In this document: piece after piece, positions 9,301 through 17,607 of the stretch
Layout of the letters: the number at the start of each line of letters is the position of its first letter
Position numbering within the stretch: position 1 is the stretch's first letter
Assembly (NCBI GenBank): GCA_028684915.1
Contig: JAQUEZ010000076.1
Location: forward strand, 1-26,671
DNA from: Desulfobulbus sp.
GTDB lineage: Bacteria; Desulfobacterota; Desulfobulbia; Desulfobulbales; Desulfobulbaceae
DNA: 26,671 nt
Reading direction: 5' to 3'
Notes under the pieces: model-generated
Seen by the model: the letters and a program-made list of their open reading frames with translations, nothing else
Databases searched by the model: none
Told to the model about the DNA's origin: nothing
Made by a program: the position numbers and the translations under genes

Positions 9301-10009
9301 GGAAGAGGCGATGCTCTATACCGTGGATGCGGTTGAGCTTCTCGGTATTGATCATCACGCAGCCGGCGCTCACCGGAACCGCACCACCGGTCAGCCCGGT
9401 GCCGCCACCACGGGGGATCACCTTTAGACCAAGTTCGGCGATAGCTTCAAGCAGCGGAGCGATCTGCTCCTCGCTCGCGGGTCGAACCACGGCCACCGGA
9501 AGATGAAGGCGCCAGTCGGTGGCATCGGTTGCATGGCTAATCAGGGAGAAAGGATCAAAACAGGCGTTGTCCGCCCCGATAATTGATCCCAACCGTTTGC
9601 GGATGGTATTGCGGTTGGCAGCCGCTCCGCTGATCTCTGTATGCAGTTCTTTGTACTTGTCCCGGCACAGATGCACCAAATTGACGACCTTATTGGTTCG
9701 TTCGGAGGCGACCTTAACCTTTTTGGCGGTGGATTCGATGATGTCCAGGTCCTTTTTCATGATGTTGAAAAAGGTGAAACGGCGTCGGGGCGAATCGATT
9801 AATTCCTGGTAAAGAAAGGGGTTGCGATGGAGGATGAACAGGTCGCCGATGCAACGCATGACCAGACGGGCCGATCGTCCGGTAACCCGCTGACTGCGCA
9901 GTTCCTCAAGATCGTCCCACAGTTCGGGGCCAAAAAGGTGATTGATGATCAGCCGATCATCAGCTGAAGTGAAATTGTAGGGTATTTCGCGATAATTGGT
10001 AGCTTTCAT
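6365..10009 (-). CDS. Fused DUF3683 / FAD-linked oxidase / Fe-S (CCG) oxidoreductase, D-lactate or glycolate dehydrogenase type
   Basis: A 1214-residue cytosolic or membrane-associated enzyme joining what are separate subunits in GlcD/GlcF-type systems. Residues 1-130 match DUF3683 (REIPYNFTSADDRLI, RVTGRSARL). The FAD-binding (PCMH) domain follows with GGGTGLTGG at 201-209. The FAD-oxidase C-terminal domain has HMHAGDGNVHVN (651-662) and GEHGIG (696-701). Two cluster motifs, CIRCGKCKADC (773-783) and CTLCGKCFKPCPVD (835-848), bind 4Fe-4S clusters. Two cysteine-rich CCG repeats end the protein (FPGCG 969-973, CCGFP 1004-1008, APCHDS 1095-1100, CC 1122-1123, NCPSC 1164-1168). The likely reaction is oxidation of a 2-hydroxy acid with electrons passed to a quinone or another carrier; the substrate is not determined. 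The start agrees with the DUF3683 N-terminus, though the ribosome site is weak. Confidence 0.92.
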   Translation of the reverse strand: MKATNYREIPYNFTSADDRLIINHLFGPELWDDLEELRSQRVTGRSARLVMRCIGDLFILHRNPFLYQELIDSPRRRFTFFNIMKKDLDIIESTAKKVKVASERTNKVVNLVHLCRDKYKELHTEISGAAANRNTIRKRLGSIIGADNACFDPFSLISHATDATDWRLHLPVAVVRPASEEQIAPLLEAIAELGLKVIPRGGGTGLTGGAVPVSAGCVMINTEKLNRIHGIEHRLFQDDNGHSHEMAVLKLESGVITQDAMQYCEKQGLVFATDPTSAWASTIGGNISENAGGKTAVLWGTAIDNLLAYTIAMPGAGLVHVRRANHPMRKILPEDVVVYEVFNDQQQLIKRIELRGDQIRKKGLWKDITNKALGGLPGVQKEGTDGIITSAEFILYKAYEKKLTFCLEFFGADMDEASRVIVEISEQFANQGEEALMALEHFDEEYIRAINYKFKAARSAPPKAVLLIDMVGHSTEQILRGKDRLLRLLDRYGNTEIFVANDADEAARFWRDRKRLGAIAARTNAFKLNEDIVLPLPALAEFARFVDSTNIDEDIFNQENVIHEILTYLQTAEPIEDPDWLEAKIPKADEICTQSLCQLKERDIDELRAEASLKRMETDLLELFRGYKRISANIRKIVDDVRKRRIIIATHMHAGDGNVHVNIPVFSNDRAMMQRAAETADEVMAKAVTLGGVVSGEHGIGITKMKFLDAQLVDELSVYRREIDPRGVMNPGKLLDPDIIDKVFTPSFNLLELEARILQHGSLETLASKISQCIRCGKCKADCCVFYPGSSLFFHPRNKNLAIGSLIEALLYDMQRSHFPRLDQLKNLEEIADHCTLCGKCFKPCPVDIDTAQVSILERQILSERGYKHSPLPTKMSLHYLKTRNRFYNALFRKSVVEWGSNLQRLAAEMMRQAPQALTDKKWRLVNMLKSPMMPPSKKTLRAALPSCSLNEALLINPPGAISKTVFYFPGCGSERLYADIAEASIYSLLKTGTRVVLPPSNLCCGFPAKANAKEKMHSDVTLRDTIILSQIREMLGYINFDGLAISCGTCRESLHELGAEEIFSCDLVDVGYFVLEQAPENFSQNEGRHFLYHAPCHDSLQGEGPLMIRRLGGKVEAIGGCCSEAGTLALSRPDIACAMLQRKRDNLMPHIENSGVGQSIVTNCPSCISGLGRNRGLGVMPKHLSVLLAESLGGEQWNQEFQTLIKGVEVVTF

Positions 10010-10523
10010 CTGTCTATCCGTACTTCAATAACTGCGGGAAATAACCTGGAAACCACAACCAGGATTAGGCTTGGTGGGAAGGTTACTGCTCGGTTTGCTC
10101 TGTTGGGAATATACGATGTTCTTCTTAGAGAAAACGACTTATGGGCTGTAATAATGAAAAAAGTAAACTTCTCTCGTACCACAACCTGTTTTTTGATGCA
10201 AACCTTTCTCCCTATTTTATGTACGCTGGTGCCAAAAGAGGCAAAAGGTTGCCTTGAATCTGTAGATTATCCAATGAAAATAATGGGCTGAGAGAAAATT
10301 TTCCGCTGGCTTCTAAGGCATTGTTCGATAAAAAGTAGAATATAGCCCCGACGTGAGGAAAAATATACGTCTTCAAGGTGTTGATTAAAAGGGTGTTGAA
10401 AAATATTTGTGAAAACATCGGAAAATTGGAAAGTTAACTGTAAAAAAGCACAGCCGAGTTTGCCTGTTTAATAGGCTGATTCTCTGTGATACAAGGACGA
10501 GCGTTTCAGCACCACTTATTAAG
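10010..10523. other. Intergenic region between two minus-strand genes
   Basis: About 510 bases, AT-rich, lying after the antiporter gene and before the oxidoreductase gene in the minus direction. It should hold the oxidoreductase promoter near 10010-10100. I see one weak candidate: a plus-strand 45-codon frame, 10154-10291, starting MKKVNFSRTTTCF. It has a signal-peptide-like shape (basic start, hydrophobic centre, AKG then Cys) but no clear Shine-Dalgarno sequence. Nothing else is supportable. Confidence 0.4.
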
Positions 10524-10537
10524 TTAAGTGGTGCTGA
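10506..10537. other. 13-bp perfect hairpin overlapping the antiporter stop codon
   Basis: Perfect inverted repeat of 13 bp (arms 10506-10518 and 10525-10537, TCAGCACCACTTA and its complement) with a 6-base loop. The antiporter TAA stop (10524-10526) lies at the junction of loop and arm. No T-run follows on either strand, so termination is uncertain; it could limit 3' decay or work as a poor intrinsic terminator for the minus-strand gene. Confidence 0.5.
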
Positions 10538-12521
10538 TAACGACTTCGGCATTTAAAGGTTCTTCGTTGAAAAAAAATCGATGAAATTTTTGTCGTGCCT
10601 CGCCAGAACCGATAATCGCCATCAAATCTTTTTCGCGGAGTAGGAACTGTGGTCCAGGGTTGGGTTCAAGTTGGTCGTCTCTGAGTATACCAACAACGGA
10701 AACACCCGTTTTTTTGCGTATTTCCGATTCACCAATGGATAATTCGCACAGAGTGCATCCCTGACTAAGACTGACCCACTCCAGATCAAACTGTTGTTCC
10801 GCTGAGCGAAACTGGGACAGCGTTTGATAGGGTTTGGATTGGCTCATGCTGGAGATAAAGTATTCGCGGCGTAATGTTTCGGTTTGACGCTGAATTTCCG
10901 TTACCGGTACATTGAGGGCCAAAAGTACCTGGCGAGCCATCTCCAGGCCTGCCTCCAATTCAGGATAAACCAGGTCGGTGACTCGAAGTTCGCTGAAAAG
11001 AGAAAAAAAATCAGGGTCGGATAGACGGGCGACAACGGCAATTTCTGGATTAGATTGTTGTGTATGGATGACAATGGTCTGGGAGACCACGATCCCCGGA
11101 ATGGTCACCACCAGAAGCCCTGCCTTGGAAATTGCAGCAGCTTCAAGCACTATTTCTTGGGCTGCATCTCCGTAAATAACGGCAAAACCAGCCTTTTTGG
11201 CTTGTTCAATGCGACGTTGATCCAGCTCGATGAGTACAAAGGGAAGGCCGAGGCGATGTAGGGTGGTGGCGATCTGCAATCCTACCCGGCCACCCCCGGC
11301 AATGACCACATGCCGATCAAGTCCTTGTTCGGGGATATTGAGTGATTCCAACGGCTCTTTTTTAAACCATCTCTTTTTAAACGCATAGAGGCGAGAGGTC
11401 TGGGCCGAAATGATTGGAGTGAGGATCATGGTCAGTACCGCCGTGGTTAAAACCAGGTTGTAGAGTTCCTTAGAGATCGATTCGCTGTTCAGACCAATAC
11501 GAGCAAGTACAAAAGAGAATTCGCCAATCTGAAACAGGCCCAATCCCACGGCGATGGGAATGACGTTTCGGTAGCGAAACAACCAGGCCAGCAGGCTGAA
11601 GATCAGGCCTTTGCCGAGGCTGATGATTCCCACCAAGGAGAGAATGGTGCCGATGTGATCCAAGAGAAAGCGTGGATCAAGGAGCATGCCCACCGAGGCA
11701 AAAAACAGCAGCCCGAAAATATCCCGCAAGGGAATGATGTCGCTGAGTGCCTGGTGGCCGTAATCGGATTCGTTGAGCACCATTCCGGCGATAAAGGCTC
11801 CAAAGGCAAAGGAGAGTCCGACAATGTAGGTCAGATAGCCAATACCAAGGCCAATGGCGACTATGGCGAGAAGAAAGAGTTCCCGCGAACCGAGCCTGGC
11901 TATATGACGCATCAGCCAGGGAAGCAGCTTGGTGCCCACGACGAACATGGTCACCAGAAAAAGCGTCGCTTTGATTGAGGCGCTGCCCAGTTGCACCAAA
12001 CCTGCGGCCGGGTCATTGAGAAGCGGTAACAGGATCAGCATCGGCACCACAGCCAGATCCTGGATAATGAGCATGCCGATCATCACTTTGCTTGACAGCG
12101 TCCCCAGCCATCCTTGGTTCATCAGGGTTTTCAAGATGACCATGGTGGAAGAAAGCGATATCAGCGAGCCGAACCAGAGCGAGGCTTTGAAATCCCACCC
12201 CATTATTTGGCCGATAAGCAGTCCCAAAGCAAGGGTGAGACCGATCTGCAGTGGCGTGCCGATCAGGGCAATCCATTTGACCGGTTTGAGATCTTTGTGG
12301 GAAAATTCCAAGCCCAGGGCAAAGAGGAGCAGGCCAACACCAATCTCGGCCAGTAACTCAATATCGTGCACCTCGGTGATAGTGAGACCTCCGGTATAGG
12401 GGCCGAGAACAACACCGGCGAGGATATAGCCGAGGATAAGCGGTTGATGCAGACGTTGCATCAAGAGGCCGCAGAAAAAGGCGGTAACAACCAGTAAAAT
12501 GATATCAGTGGCAATGCCCAT
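10524..12521 (-). CDS. CPA2 monovalent cation/proton antiporter with RCK domain (Kef/YbaL-like)
   Basis: A 665-residue inner-membrane protein exchanging K+ or Na+ for H+. The membrane domain (about 1-375) has roughly 12 hydrophobic segments, starting [15 protein letters not shown], with [11 protein letters not shown] and the ion-path motif IIQDLAVVP (Asp155). A TrkA-N (RCK) nucleotide-binding domain follows (403-520) with [11 protein letters not shown], and a TrkA-C domain (575-650) closes the protein. The start is the ATG ending at 12521, eight bases after AGGA; the open frame runs 86 codons further into the kinase gene, but that part is not conserved-looking and has no ribosome site. The order resembles E. 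coli YbaL/KefC. NAD(H) or a thiol conjugate usually gates such proteins; the ligand is not readable here. Confidence 0.92.
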   Translation of the reverse strand: MGIATDIILLVVTAFFCGLLMQRLHQPLILGYILAGVVLGPYTGGLTITEVHDIELLAEIGVGLLLFALGLEFSHKDLKPVKWIALIGTPLQIGLTLALGLLIGQIMGWDFKASLWFGSLISLSSTMVILKTLMNQGWLGTLSSKVMIGMLIIQDLAVVPMLILLPLLNDPAAGLVQLGSASIKATLFLVTMFVVGTKLLPWLMRHIARLGSRELFLLAIVAIGLGIGYLTYIVGLSFAFGAFIAGMVLNESDYGHQALSDIIPLRDIFGLLFFASVGMLLDPRFLLDHIGTILSLVGIISLGKGLIFSLLAWLFRYRNVIPIAVGLGLFQIGEFSFVLARIGLNSESISKELYNLVLTTAVLTMILTPIISAQTSRLYAFKKRWFKKEPLESLNIPEQGLDRHVVIAGGGRVGLQIATTLHRLGLPFVLIELDQRRIEQAKKAGFAVIYGDAAQEIVLEAAAISKAGLLVVTIPGIVVSQTIVIHTQQSNPEIAVVARLSDPDFFSLFSELRVTDLVYPELEAGLEMARQVLLALNVPVTEIQRQTETLRREYFISSMSQSKPYQTLSQFRSAEQQFDLEWVSLSQGCTLCELSIGESEIRKKTGVSVVGILRDDQLEPNPGPQFLLREKDLMAIIGSGEARQKFHRFFFNEEPLNAEVVISTT

Positions 12522-12696
12522 GAAAGGTTCCTGTGAAAACGGTGCAATACCGGTTGAATCTATGCAAAAAGGCGGGTTCGTAAAAAAAACGAGTATACCA
12601 AGAGGATAAAAAATGGCGAGGGAAACCGATCGGCGGAACAGGCCCGTAGAGCGGAGTCTCAGAGCAAAATAAGCAGAAAAGCCATGGGAAGCACAA

Positions 12697-14694
12697 TCAG
12701 TGGATCGGTAGGCGAATGATAAAGGTGGTTCCTTCTCCGGGCTCAGAGGTGAATCGTATTGATCCTTGATGTTTATCAACGATCACGTTACGGGCAATGG
12801 CTAATCCCTGACCCGTACCGACCCCTATTTTTTTGGTGGTGAAAAACGGATCAAACACCTTGTCTTGAATGGCATTGTCAATGCCTGCACCGCTATCGGC
12901 GATACGGACCTCAAGCCACCCATTTTCAGCCCGGGTCGACAGGCTAATGGTACCCTTGCTCTTTTTACCGCCTTGTGTTGACTCGTCAATGGCATGAGCA
13001 GCGTTAACAATGAGATTGAGAAACACCTGATTAATTTCACCAGGAAGGCAGAGCAAGAGCGGGAGATCCTCAGCAAAATCAGTGGTCGTTTCGGCCACAA
13101 ATTTCCATGCATTACGGCTTACAGTAAGGGTGTTTTCAAGGGCATGGTTGATATCCATTAACACCTTATCTTCAAGTCCCGGATGGGAAAATTCGCGCAT
13201 GGCGCGAACAATAGCTGCAACCCGGTTAATGCCATCCATTGATTGTTCAATGGTGTTGGGTACATCCTCGAGGAGAAAGTCTAAGTCTACCGCCTGAGAG
13301 AGTTGTCGTGCCTTGGCGACCAAGGGGTGTGTGGATATGGTCCCATCTTGAACGAATACATCTTGCCAGAGCTCAGCAAGGCTAATGATATCCTGGAAAC
13401 TCTCCGCGAGAAACCTGAGGTTATCGCCGACATATTGAATGGGGGTATTGATTTCGTGGGCAATTCCTGCTGCCAACTGGCCAATAGCTTCCAATTTTTG
13501 TGTCTGCTGAAGCTCTCTTTCCAAAAAGAGTTTTTCCGTCACATCCTCACAAAGGACAACCGCCATTTTGTCGTTCTTGTTTTCCTGGGTAAATGGGGTG
13601 ATAACCAGACGGAAAATTTGTTTTCTGTTGTCGGTTACTCCACGGACCATGAATTCTTGGGATGTTCTCTGTTGAAAAGCCTGACTGATGGTTTGCTGGT
13701 TAAACTCTTCTGGCTCGCCAACAAAAATATCCAGCAATTGTACATTTTCTTGATGGATAACGTTCTCCGGAAACCACTGTTCTATTTGTTGATTGAGCTG
13801 ATGGATAATCAGTTGGGCATCGATCATGAGCACGCCGATACGGAGGTTATCCATAATGGTGCGGATTTTCCTTTCCGACTGGCGCAATGAGGCCTCGATT
13901 TGCTTGAGTTCGGTAATGTCGATACCCATCCCGACAAAGCCGGCCAACGCACCTTTGATATCATTGAAGGTTGCTTTGTGCATCAGGGCCGTTTTTTGCG
14001 TCCCATCCTCAGACACCTTGACCCGCTCGTAGACCTGTGTGCTGCCTGTTTGCAGCAGCTCCAGATCTTTTTTGTGGAAAAAGCTGGCTAACTCGGGAGG
14101 GTGTATATCAAAGGTCGTTTTATTGACAACCGTCCCTCTCTGTACATGAAAAAGCTCTTCATAGGCACGATTGCAGCCTAAATACACACAGTCGGTATTT
14201 TTGTAATAAATGGGAACCGGAATAGCATCAAGCAGGTTTTGCAGAAAATGGACCTGTTCATCCAAGTGCTGAGTTTTGGCCGCGACCTCCCGCTCAAGAA
14301 TTCGATTGGCGAACTGTTCCTGCAACTCAAGTCGATGCAGGCGTAAGGCATTATTTATAGTAAGCAGGATCAAATCTTGGTGATAAGGTTTGAGCAGATA
14401 CCCATGAGCCCCGAGGTTGAGAGCTGCGTTCGTCTCTAGAGAATTGGGATGTTCACTGGCCACCACTATAGCCACTGCACCATATCTGCATTTGCAGTGC
14501 TCGATGATTTCAAGCCCCGGCGAATCGGCAAGATCCAGATCTACCAGCATTAGATCAAAGAGGTGTTCGGTGAGCAGATGGTGGGCGCGAAAGGTATCCT
14601 CGGCCTGTCGGCAAAGATATCCTGCTTGGGTGAGGAGAAATATCAGGTTATTGCGAACAGGGGTGTCGCCCTCGATGATCAGAATTGAATCCAT
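12697..14694 (-). CDS. Receiver-PAS-PAS sensor histidine kinase
   Basis: Soluble 665-residue kinase. A receiver domain (1-115) comes first with phosphoacceptor D52, S80 and K102; its acidic pocket reads EGD instead of the usual DD pair. A coiled-coil linker (115-150) leads to PAS1 (150-262) and PAS2 (275-390). The dimerisation domain holds the phosphorylated H413 in [11 protein letters not shown]. The ATPase domain has the N box [15 protein letters not shown] (555-569), DSGAGI (600-605), DPFFTTK (615-621) and GTGQGL (626-631). There is no membrane segment, so it senses a cytoplasmic cue or receives phosphate from another kinase. AAGGA precedes the ATG by about seven bases. No cognate regulator adjoins it on the antiporter side; the sigma-54 activator 4 kb away is a possible but unproven partner. 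Confidence 0.92.
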   Translation of the reverse strand: MDSILIIEGDTPVRNNLIFLLTQAGYLCRQAEDTFRAHHLLTEHLFDLMLVDLDLADSPGLEIIEHCKCRYGAVAIVVASEHPNSLETNAALNLGAHGYLLKPYHQDLILLTINNALRLHRLELQEQFANRILEREVAAKTQHLDEQVHFLQNLLDAIPVPIYYKNTDCVYLGCNRAYEELFHVQRGTVVNKTTFDIHPPELASFFHKKDLELLQTGSTQVYERVKVSEDGTQKTALMHKATFNDIKGALAGFVGMGIDITELKQIEASLRQSERKIRTIMDNLRIGVLMIDAQLIIHQLNQQIEQWFPENVIHQENVQLLDIFVGEPEEFNQQTISQAFQQRTSQEFMVRGVTDNRKQIFRLVITPFTQENKNDKMAVVLCEDVTEKLFLERELQQTQKLEAIGQLAAGIAHEINTPIQYVGDNLRFLAESFQDIISLAELWQDVFVQDGTISTHPLVAKARQLSQAVDLDFLLEDVPNTIEQSMDGINRVAAIVRAMREFSHPGLEDKVLMDINHALENTLTVSRNAWKFVAETTTDFAEDLPLLLCLPGEINQVFLNLIVNAAHAIDESTQGGKKSKGTISLSTRAENGWLEVRIADSGAGIDNAIQDKVFDPFFTTKKIGVGTGQGLAIARNVIVDKHQGSIRFTSEPGEGTTFIIRLPIH

Positions 14695-14906
14695 GCTCTA
14701 TCCTTATCCGGCCTCCAATATATGCCCTCGCTACTCCCTCCATTGTAGCGCTGTTTTTAATAAAGTCATAGAAACCCTTTGCGTACAATGTTTCAAAGCC
14801 ACATGTTTTTTCCGTTTCATTCCTGAAAGGAGCAAGGCGGAGACTGCGTTGAATAATGGAAAGTGGAGGAACACTTTTCGGTTAACCGAGAGTAATAGAA
14901 AAGGAA

Positions 14907-14940
14907 ATCCCCAAACCGCCCCCGGAGGAGGTTTGGGGAT
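14907..14940 (-). terminator. Intrinsic terminator of the chemoreceptor gene
   Basis: An 11-bp perfect GC-rich stem (ATCCCCAAACC at 14907-14917 with its complement at 14930-14940), 30 bases beyond the chemoreceptor stop in the minus direction. On the minus strand it is followed by TTCCTTTTCT, a usable U-rich tail. It separates the chemoreceptor unit from the kinase gene. Confidence 0.8.
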
Positions 14941-14969
14941 GAGCTGTTAAAATGAATGTACGTCGTTAG

Positions 14970-16952
14970 TTAGACCTTGAACTTTCTCACCATGGCCTCC
15001 AACTGATCAGCAAGATCGGAGAGGGCCTGGGCACTTACCTGCACCTGGTTCGATCCGTCATTCACTTGGGTCGACTGGAGACTAATCTCACTGACATCCC
15101 GTGTAATATCTCCCACAACAACCGAGCTTTGCGCCACATTTTCATTGACTTCGGCAATGCCCATGGAAGCCTGGGCGATGTTGCCGGAAATTTCATTGGT
15201 CGCAGCTGACTGTTCTTCAACAGCGGTGGCTATCGCATTGATCACCGTATTGATTTCAAGGATGACCTCGGAAATCTTACCGATATCTTCAATCGTCAGG
15301 CTGGTGGTCGACTGCATCTCACTGATCTGGTTTTTAATATCCACAGTGGCCTCAGCTGTTTGTCGAGCCAATTCTTTGATTTCGTTGGCAACGACTGCAA
15401 AGCCTTTGCCAGCCTCCCCGGCACGGGCAGCTTCAATGGTGGCATTTAATGCCAAAAGATTAGTCTGCTCGGAGATCTCGGTGATGGTTTCGGTAACCCG
15501 TCCGATTTTAATTGCCGATTCGCCCAGTTCGGTCATCTTGCTCGTGGTAGCTTTTGATTGTTTAACTGCTTTATCAGTGATTGTTCGTGCTTTTTCAGCA
15601 CTCTCGGCGATTTCGTTTACTGTGGCTGTCATCTCTTCGGTAGAGGAGGCAATCATGTTGACATTACTGGTTGACTGCTCCATGGCAGCTGAGACCGATT
15701 GGAAATTGGTACTCATTTCCTCAGAGGCTGCCGCCACCGATCCGGATTTGTCCGCAGTGTCTTTGGCTGCAGAGGAGAGTTGCCGGGAAACAGCCGCAAG
15801 ATCGGTCGAGGACATGGATAGACTGCTAATCCCTGCAACAATTTCTTTAATCATGCTGCCCAGCTGACCGACCATTAGGTTGAGCGAGCTGGCCATCACC
15901 CCAATCTCGTCACTTTGGTTGACATCAAGTTTGGTGGTGAAATCACCGTTGGCCATGCTCTGGGCAAAGGCGGCTGTCTTGCGTACGGGGTTGGTGATTG
16001 CTCGGGTCAGTAGGAGCGCAAAGGCAATGCCAACAAGGAGCGCGATAGAGGCAATGATCAACATCGTCCGAATAGCGGTTTGACTCGCTTCTTTAAGGGC
16101 ATTACCCAGTTCGTGTTGATCGCTTACATAGGTGGCGCGAATCAGGGAAACCATTTCCGCAATATCCTGCCCGATTTTGCTCAGCGTCTCGTTGTATACC
16201 TCATTTCTGCCGATGGCCGCCTTGGCCATATTATTAAACGCTTCAATGTAGGTTTTGGCGTCGCTGAGAATCTTCTGCGCCCGTTCCTTTTGGACAGGGT
16301 CGTTGTCGGCGATTATCTGTGCAAGTATTTGCTGCAATTGACTGTTTTCGTTGGCCACCAGTTCCGCATCATTCGCGGCCACCGTGGCTAAAAATCTTTG
16401 AGCGTAAAGCCTGGCAAGGAGCATGTGCTGGTTGGCGGTGGCTGCCTTGGCGACCATGCCGGCGTCATCATCCTGGGTGGCTGAGGTGATGATTTCCGCA
16501 AGCGTGGTCTGCATCGAAGGACCAAGATTGCGCAGTACGTTGTTTACAATGCGATCACTTTCTTGAATATCGATAATCAGTTGTTCAAATGCACTCTGAT
16601 AGCTGTCGATTTCCTGAGCAATTTTGGCTATTTTTGCTGCCCGTTCGGGATTAATAATTCTCATCTTGGCGTCATTAAGCGATGCCTGCAGTTTGCTCAT
16701 AAATCCCTGGTATTGCTGGCGGCTGCTTTCATTATGGTTGATCATGTACTCTTTGACTTGCAGACGAACTTCAAGCATAAATTCCTGGATTTCGGCTACC
16801 ATGGTCGAATTGCTGGCCTTTCGGTCATACTCGGTTATACCCGTTGAGGCCTGATTGAGACCACGCCAGGAAAATCCCGCCACAATAAGCAGAAGGATCA
16901 GGATAAAAGCAAATCCACCGCCAATCTTTGTTGCCAATTTTACGTTATTCAT
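14970..16952 (-). CDS. Methyl-accepting chemotaxis protein with a large helical periplasmic sensor
   Basis: About 660 residues from the ATG ending at 16952 (an in-frame ATG four codons earlier, ending at 16964, is possible). TM1 covers about 10-28 and TM2 about 296-316. Between them lies a roughly 260-residue all-helical sensor resembling the HBM (helical bimodular) type. HAMP (317-370) and the cytoplasmic signalling helices follow, with the hairpin tip [19 protein letters not shown] at about 495-513, which binds CheA and CheW. There is no C-terminal CheR-tethering pentapeptide; the protein ends MVRKFKV. The start overlaps the upstream stop in ATGAATAA, with GGTGA five bases before, suggesting translational coupling. 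HBM ligands are often organic acids; the ligand here is unknown. Confidence 0.93.
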   Translation of the reverse strand: MNNVKLATKIGGGFAFILILLLIVAGFSWRGLNQASTGITEYDRKASNSTMVAEIQEFMLEVRLQVKEYMINHNESSRQQYQGFMSKLQASLNDAKMRIINPERAAKIAKIAQEIDSYQSAFEQLIIDIQESDRIVNNVLRNLGPSMQTTLAEIITSATQDDDAGMVAKAATANQHMLLARLYAQRFLATVAANDAELVANENSQLQQILAQIIADNDPVQKERAQKILSDAKTYIEAFNNMAKAAIGRNEVYNETLSKIGQDIAEMVSLIRATYVSDQHELGNALKEASQTAIRTMLIIASIALLVGIAFALLLTRAITNPVRKTAAFAQSMANGDFTTKLDVNQSDEIGVMASSLNLMVGQLGSMIKEIVAGISSLSMSSTDLAAVSRQLSSAAKDTADKSGSVAAASEEMSTNFQSVSAAMEQSTSNVNMIASSTEEMTATVNEIAESAEKARTITDKAVKQSKATTSKMTELGESAIKIGRVTETITEISEQTNLLALNATIEAARAGEAGKGFAVVANEIKELARQTAEATVDIKNQISEMQSTTSLTIEDIGKISEVILEINTVINAIATAVEEQSAATNEISGNIAQASMGIAEVNENVAQSSVVVGDITRDVSEISLQSTQVNDGSNQVQVSAQALSDLADQLEAMVRKFKV

Positions 16953-17355
16953 AGTATTCACCATCTCTTTTGTTATTTTTCACATCTTCTTTGCGTAATA
17001 TATTGGTCAAATATTCATTCACTTCGTTAAGATTACTTTCCAGGTAGGCTACAAATCGCGGCGAAAGCAGGATGTATCTGTTGATAGGGATGTCATTATA
17101 GCGTGGAAGTATGAGAATAATGCGAAAACTCTCATATTCTTGTCGCATGCTGATAAGTTGCTCAAGATCCAAATTCTCTTCGGCAAAGAGTACGAGAAGA
17201 TCATTGCTGCGCATTGCCAAACTGGCGGGAGAGGTGAATCCTGAGCCAGGAGGGAGGACAACCAATCGCACTGCAAATGGAATTTTCCTCAGATACTCTT
17301 CAACTCGATGCAAAGATGTTGAATCTCTGTTTGCATAGAGAAAAATATTCCGCAT
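16945..17355 (-). CDS. Small soluble protein of unknown function coupled to the chemoreceptor
   Basis: A 136-residue protein without signal peptide or membrane segment. I recognise no family with certainty. The alternation of strands and helices ([53 protein letters not shown], a final helix) resembles a degenerate CheY-like or other Rossmann-like domain, without a clear phosphoacceptor Asp. GGAGG five bases before the ATG makes it a solid gene. Its stop codon lies inside the first codons of the chemoreceptor gene, so the two are co-translated. That suggests a role in the same signalling pathway, for instance a pseudo-receiver or adaptor; this is inference only. Confidence 0.82.
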   Translation of the reverse strand: MRNIFLYANRDSTSLHRVEEYLRKIPFAVRLVVLPPGSGFTSPASLAMRSNDLLVLFAEENLDLEQLISMRQEYESFRIILILPRYNDIPINRYILLSPRFVAYLESNLNEVNEYLTNILRKEDVKNNKRDGEYYE

Positions 17356-17536
17356 TTCCTCCTCCCGACGACACGATCATTGAAATTGCATGGTGTATAC
17401 GGGGTGTCTAGCATTCTGTTTGCCAGTTTTAAGAAAAAAACACCAAAGTGGTTTAAAAGAAAAATCATTTAATATCAGCTTGTTAACAAGAGCGTCTGTA
17501 ATGGACCTCTGGAGGTGGAAAAGGAGTCCACTATTG

Positions 17537-17565
17537 TAGACAGAAATGTGTCTATTCTTCTAGAC
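17537..17565. promoter_or_regulatory. Cluster of TGTCTA/TAGACA half-sites, possible operator
   Basis: TAGACA (17537-17542), TGTCTA (17549-17554) and TAGAC (17561-17565) form two overlapping inverted repeats with 6-base spacers. Another TGTCTA is at 17405-17410, nearer the gene start. They lie 180-210 bases upstream of the small gene and chemoreceptor unit, just after the activator gene's terminator. The arrangement suits a dimeric regulator, or alternative RNA hairpins. Confidence 0.35.
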
Positions 17566-17568
17566 GGT

Positions 17569-17607
17569 ATAAAAAAGAGGATGGATGCATAATCAAACGC
17601 TGCATCC
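17569..17607 (-). terminator. Intrinsic terminator overlapping the end of the sigma-54 activator gene
   Basis: On the minus strand, GGATGCA (17601-17607) pairs perfectly with TGCATCC (17583-17589) around an 11-base loop containing the TGA stop codon (17593-17595). It is followed by ATCCTCTTTTTTATA. The upstream arm lies inside the coding sequence. The T-run and position make termination likely. Confidence 0.72.

Noticed and set aside
12522..12779. Upstream in-frame extension of the antiporter reading frame into the kinase gene
   Set aside because: A good ribosome site and a typical antiporter N-terminus begin at 12521; the extension only shadows the kinase's 3' end.
14417..14950. 177-codon plus-strand open frame
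   Set aside because: Mostly antisense to the kinase receiver domain and running into the terminator hairpin; no ribosome site or motif.
15145..15867. 240-codon plus-strand open frame
   Set aside because: It is antisense to the conserved signalling domain of the chemoreceptor and shows no family features.
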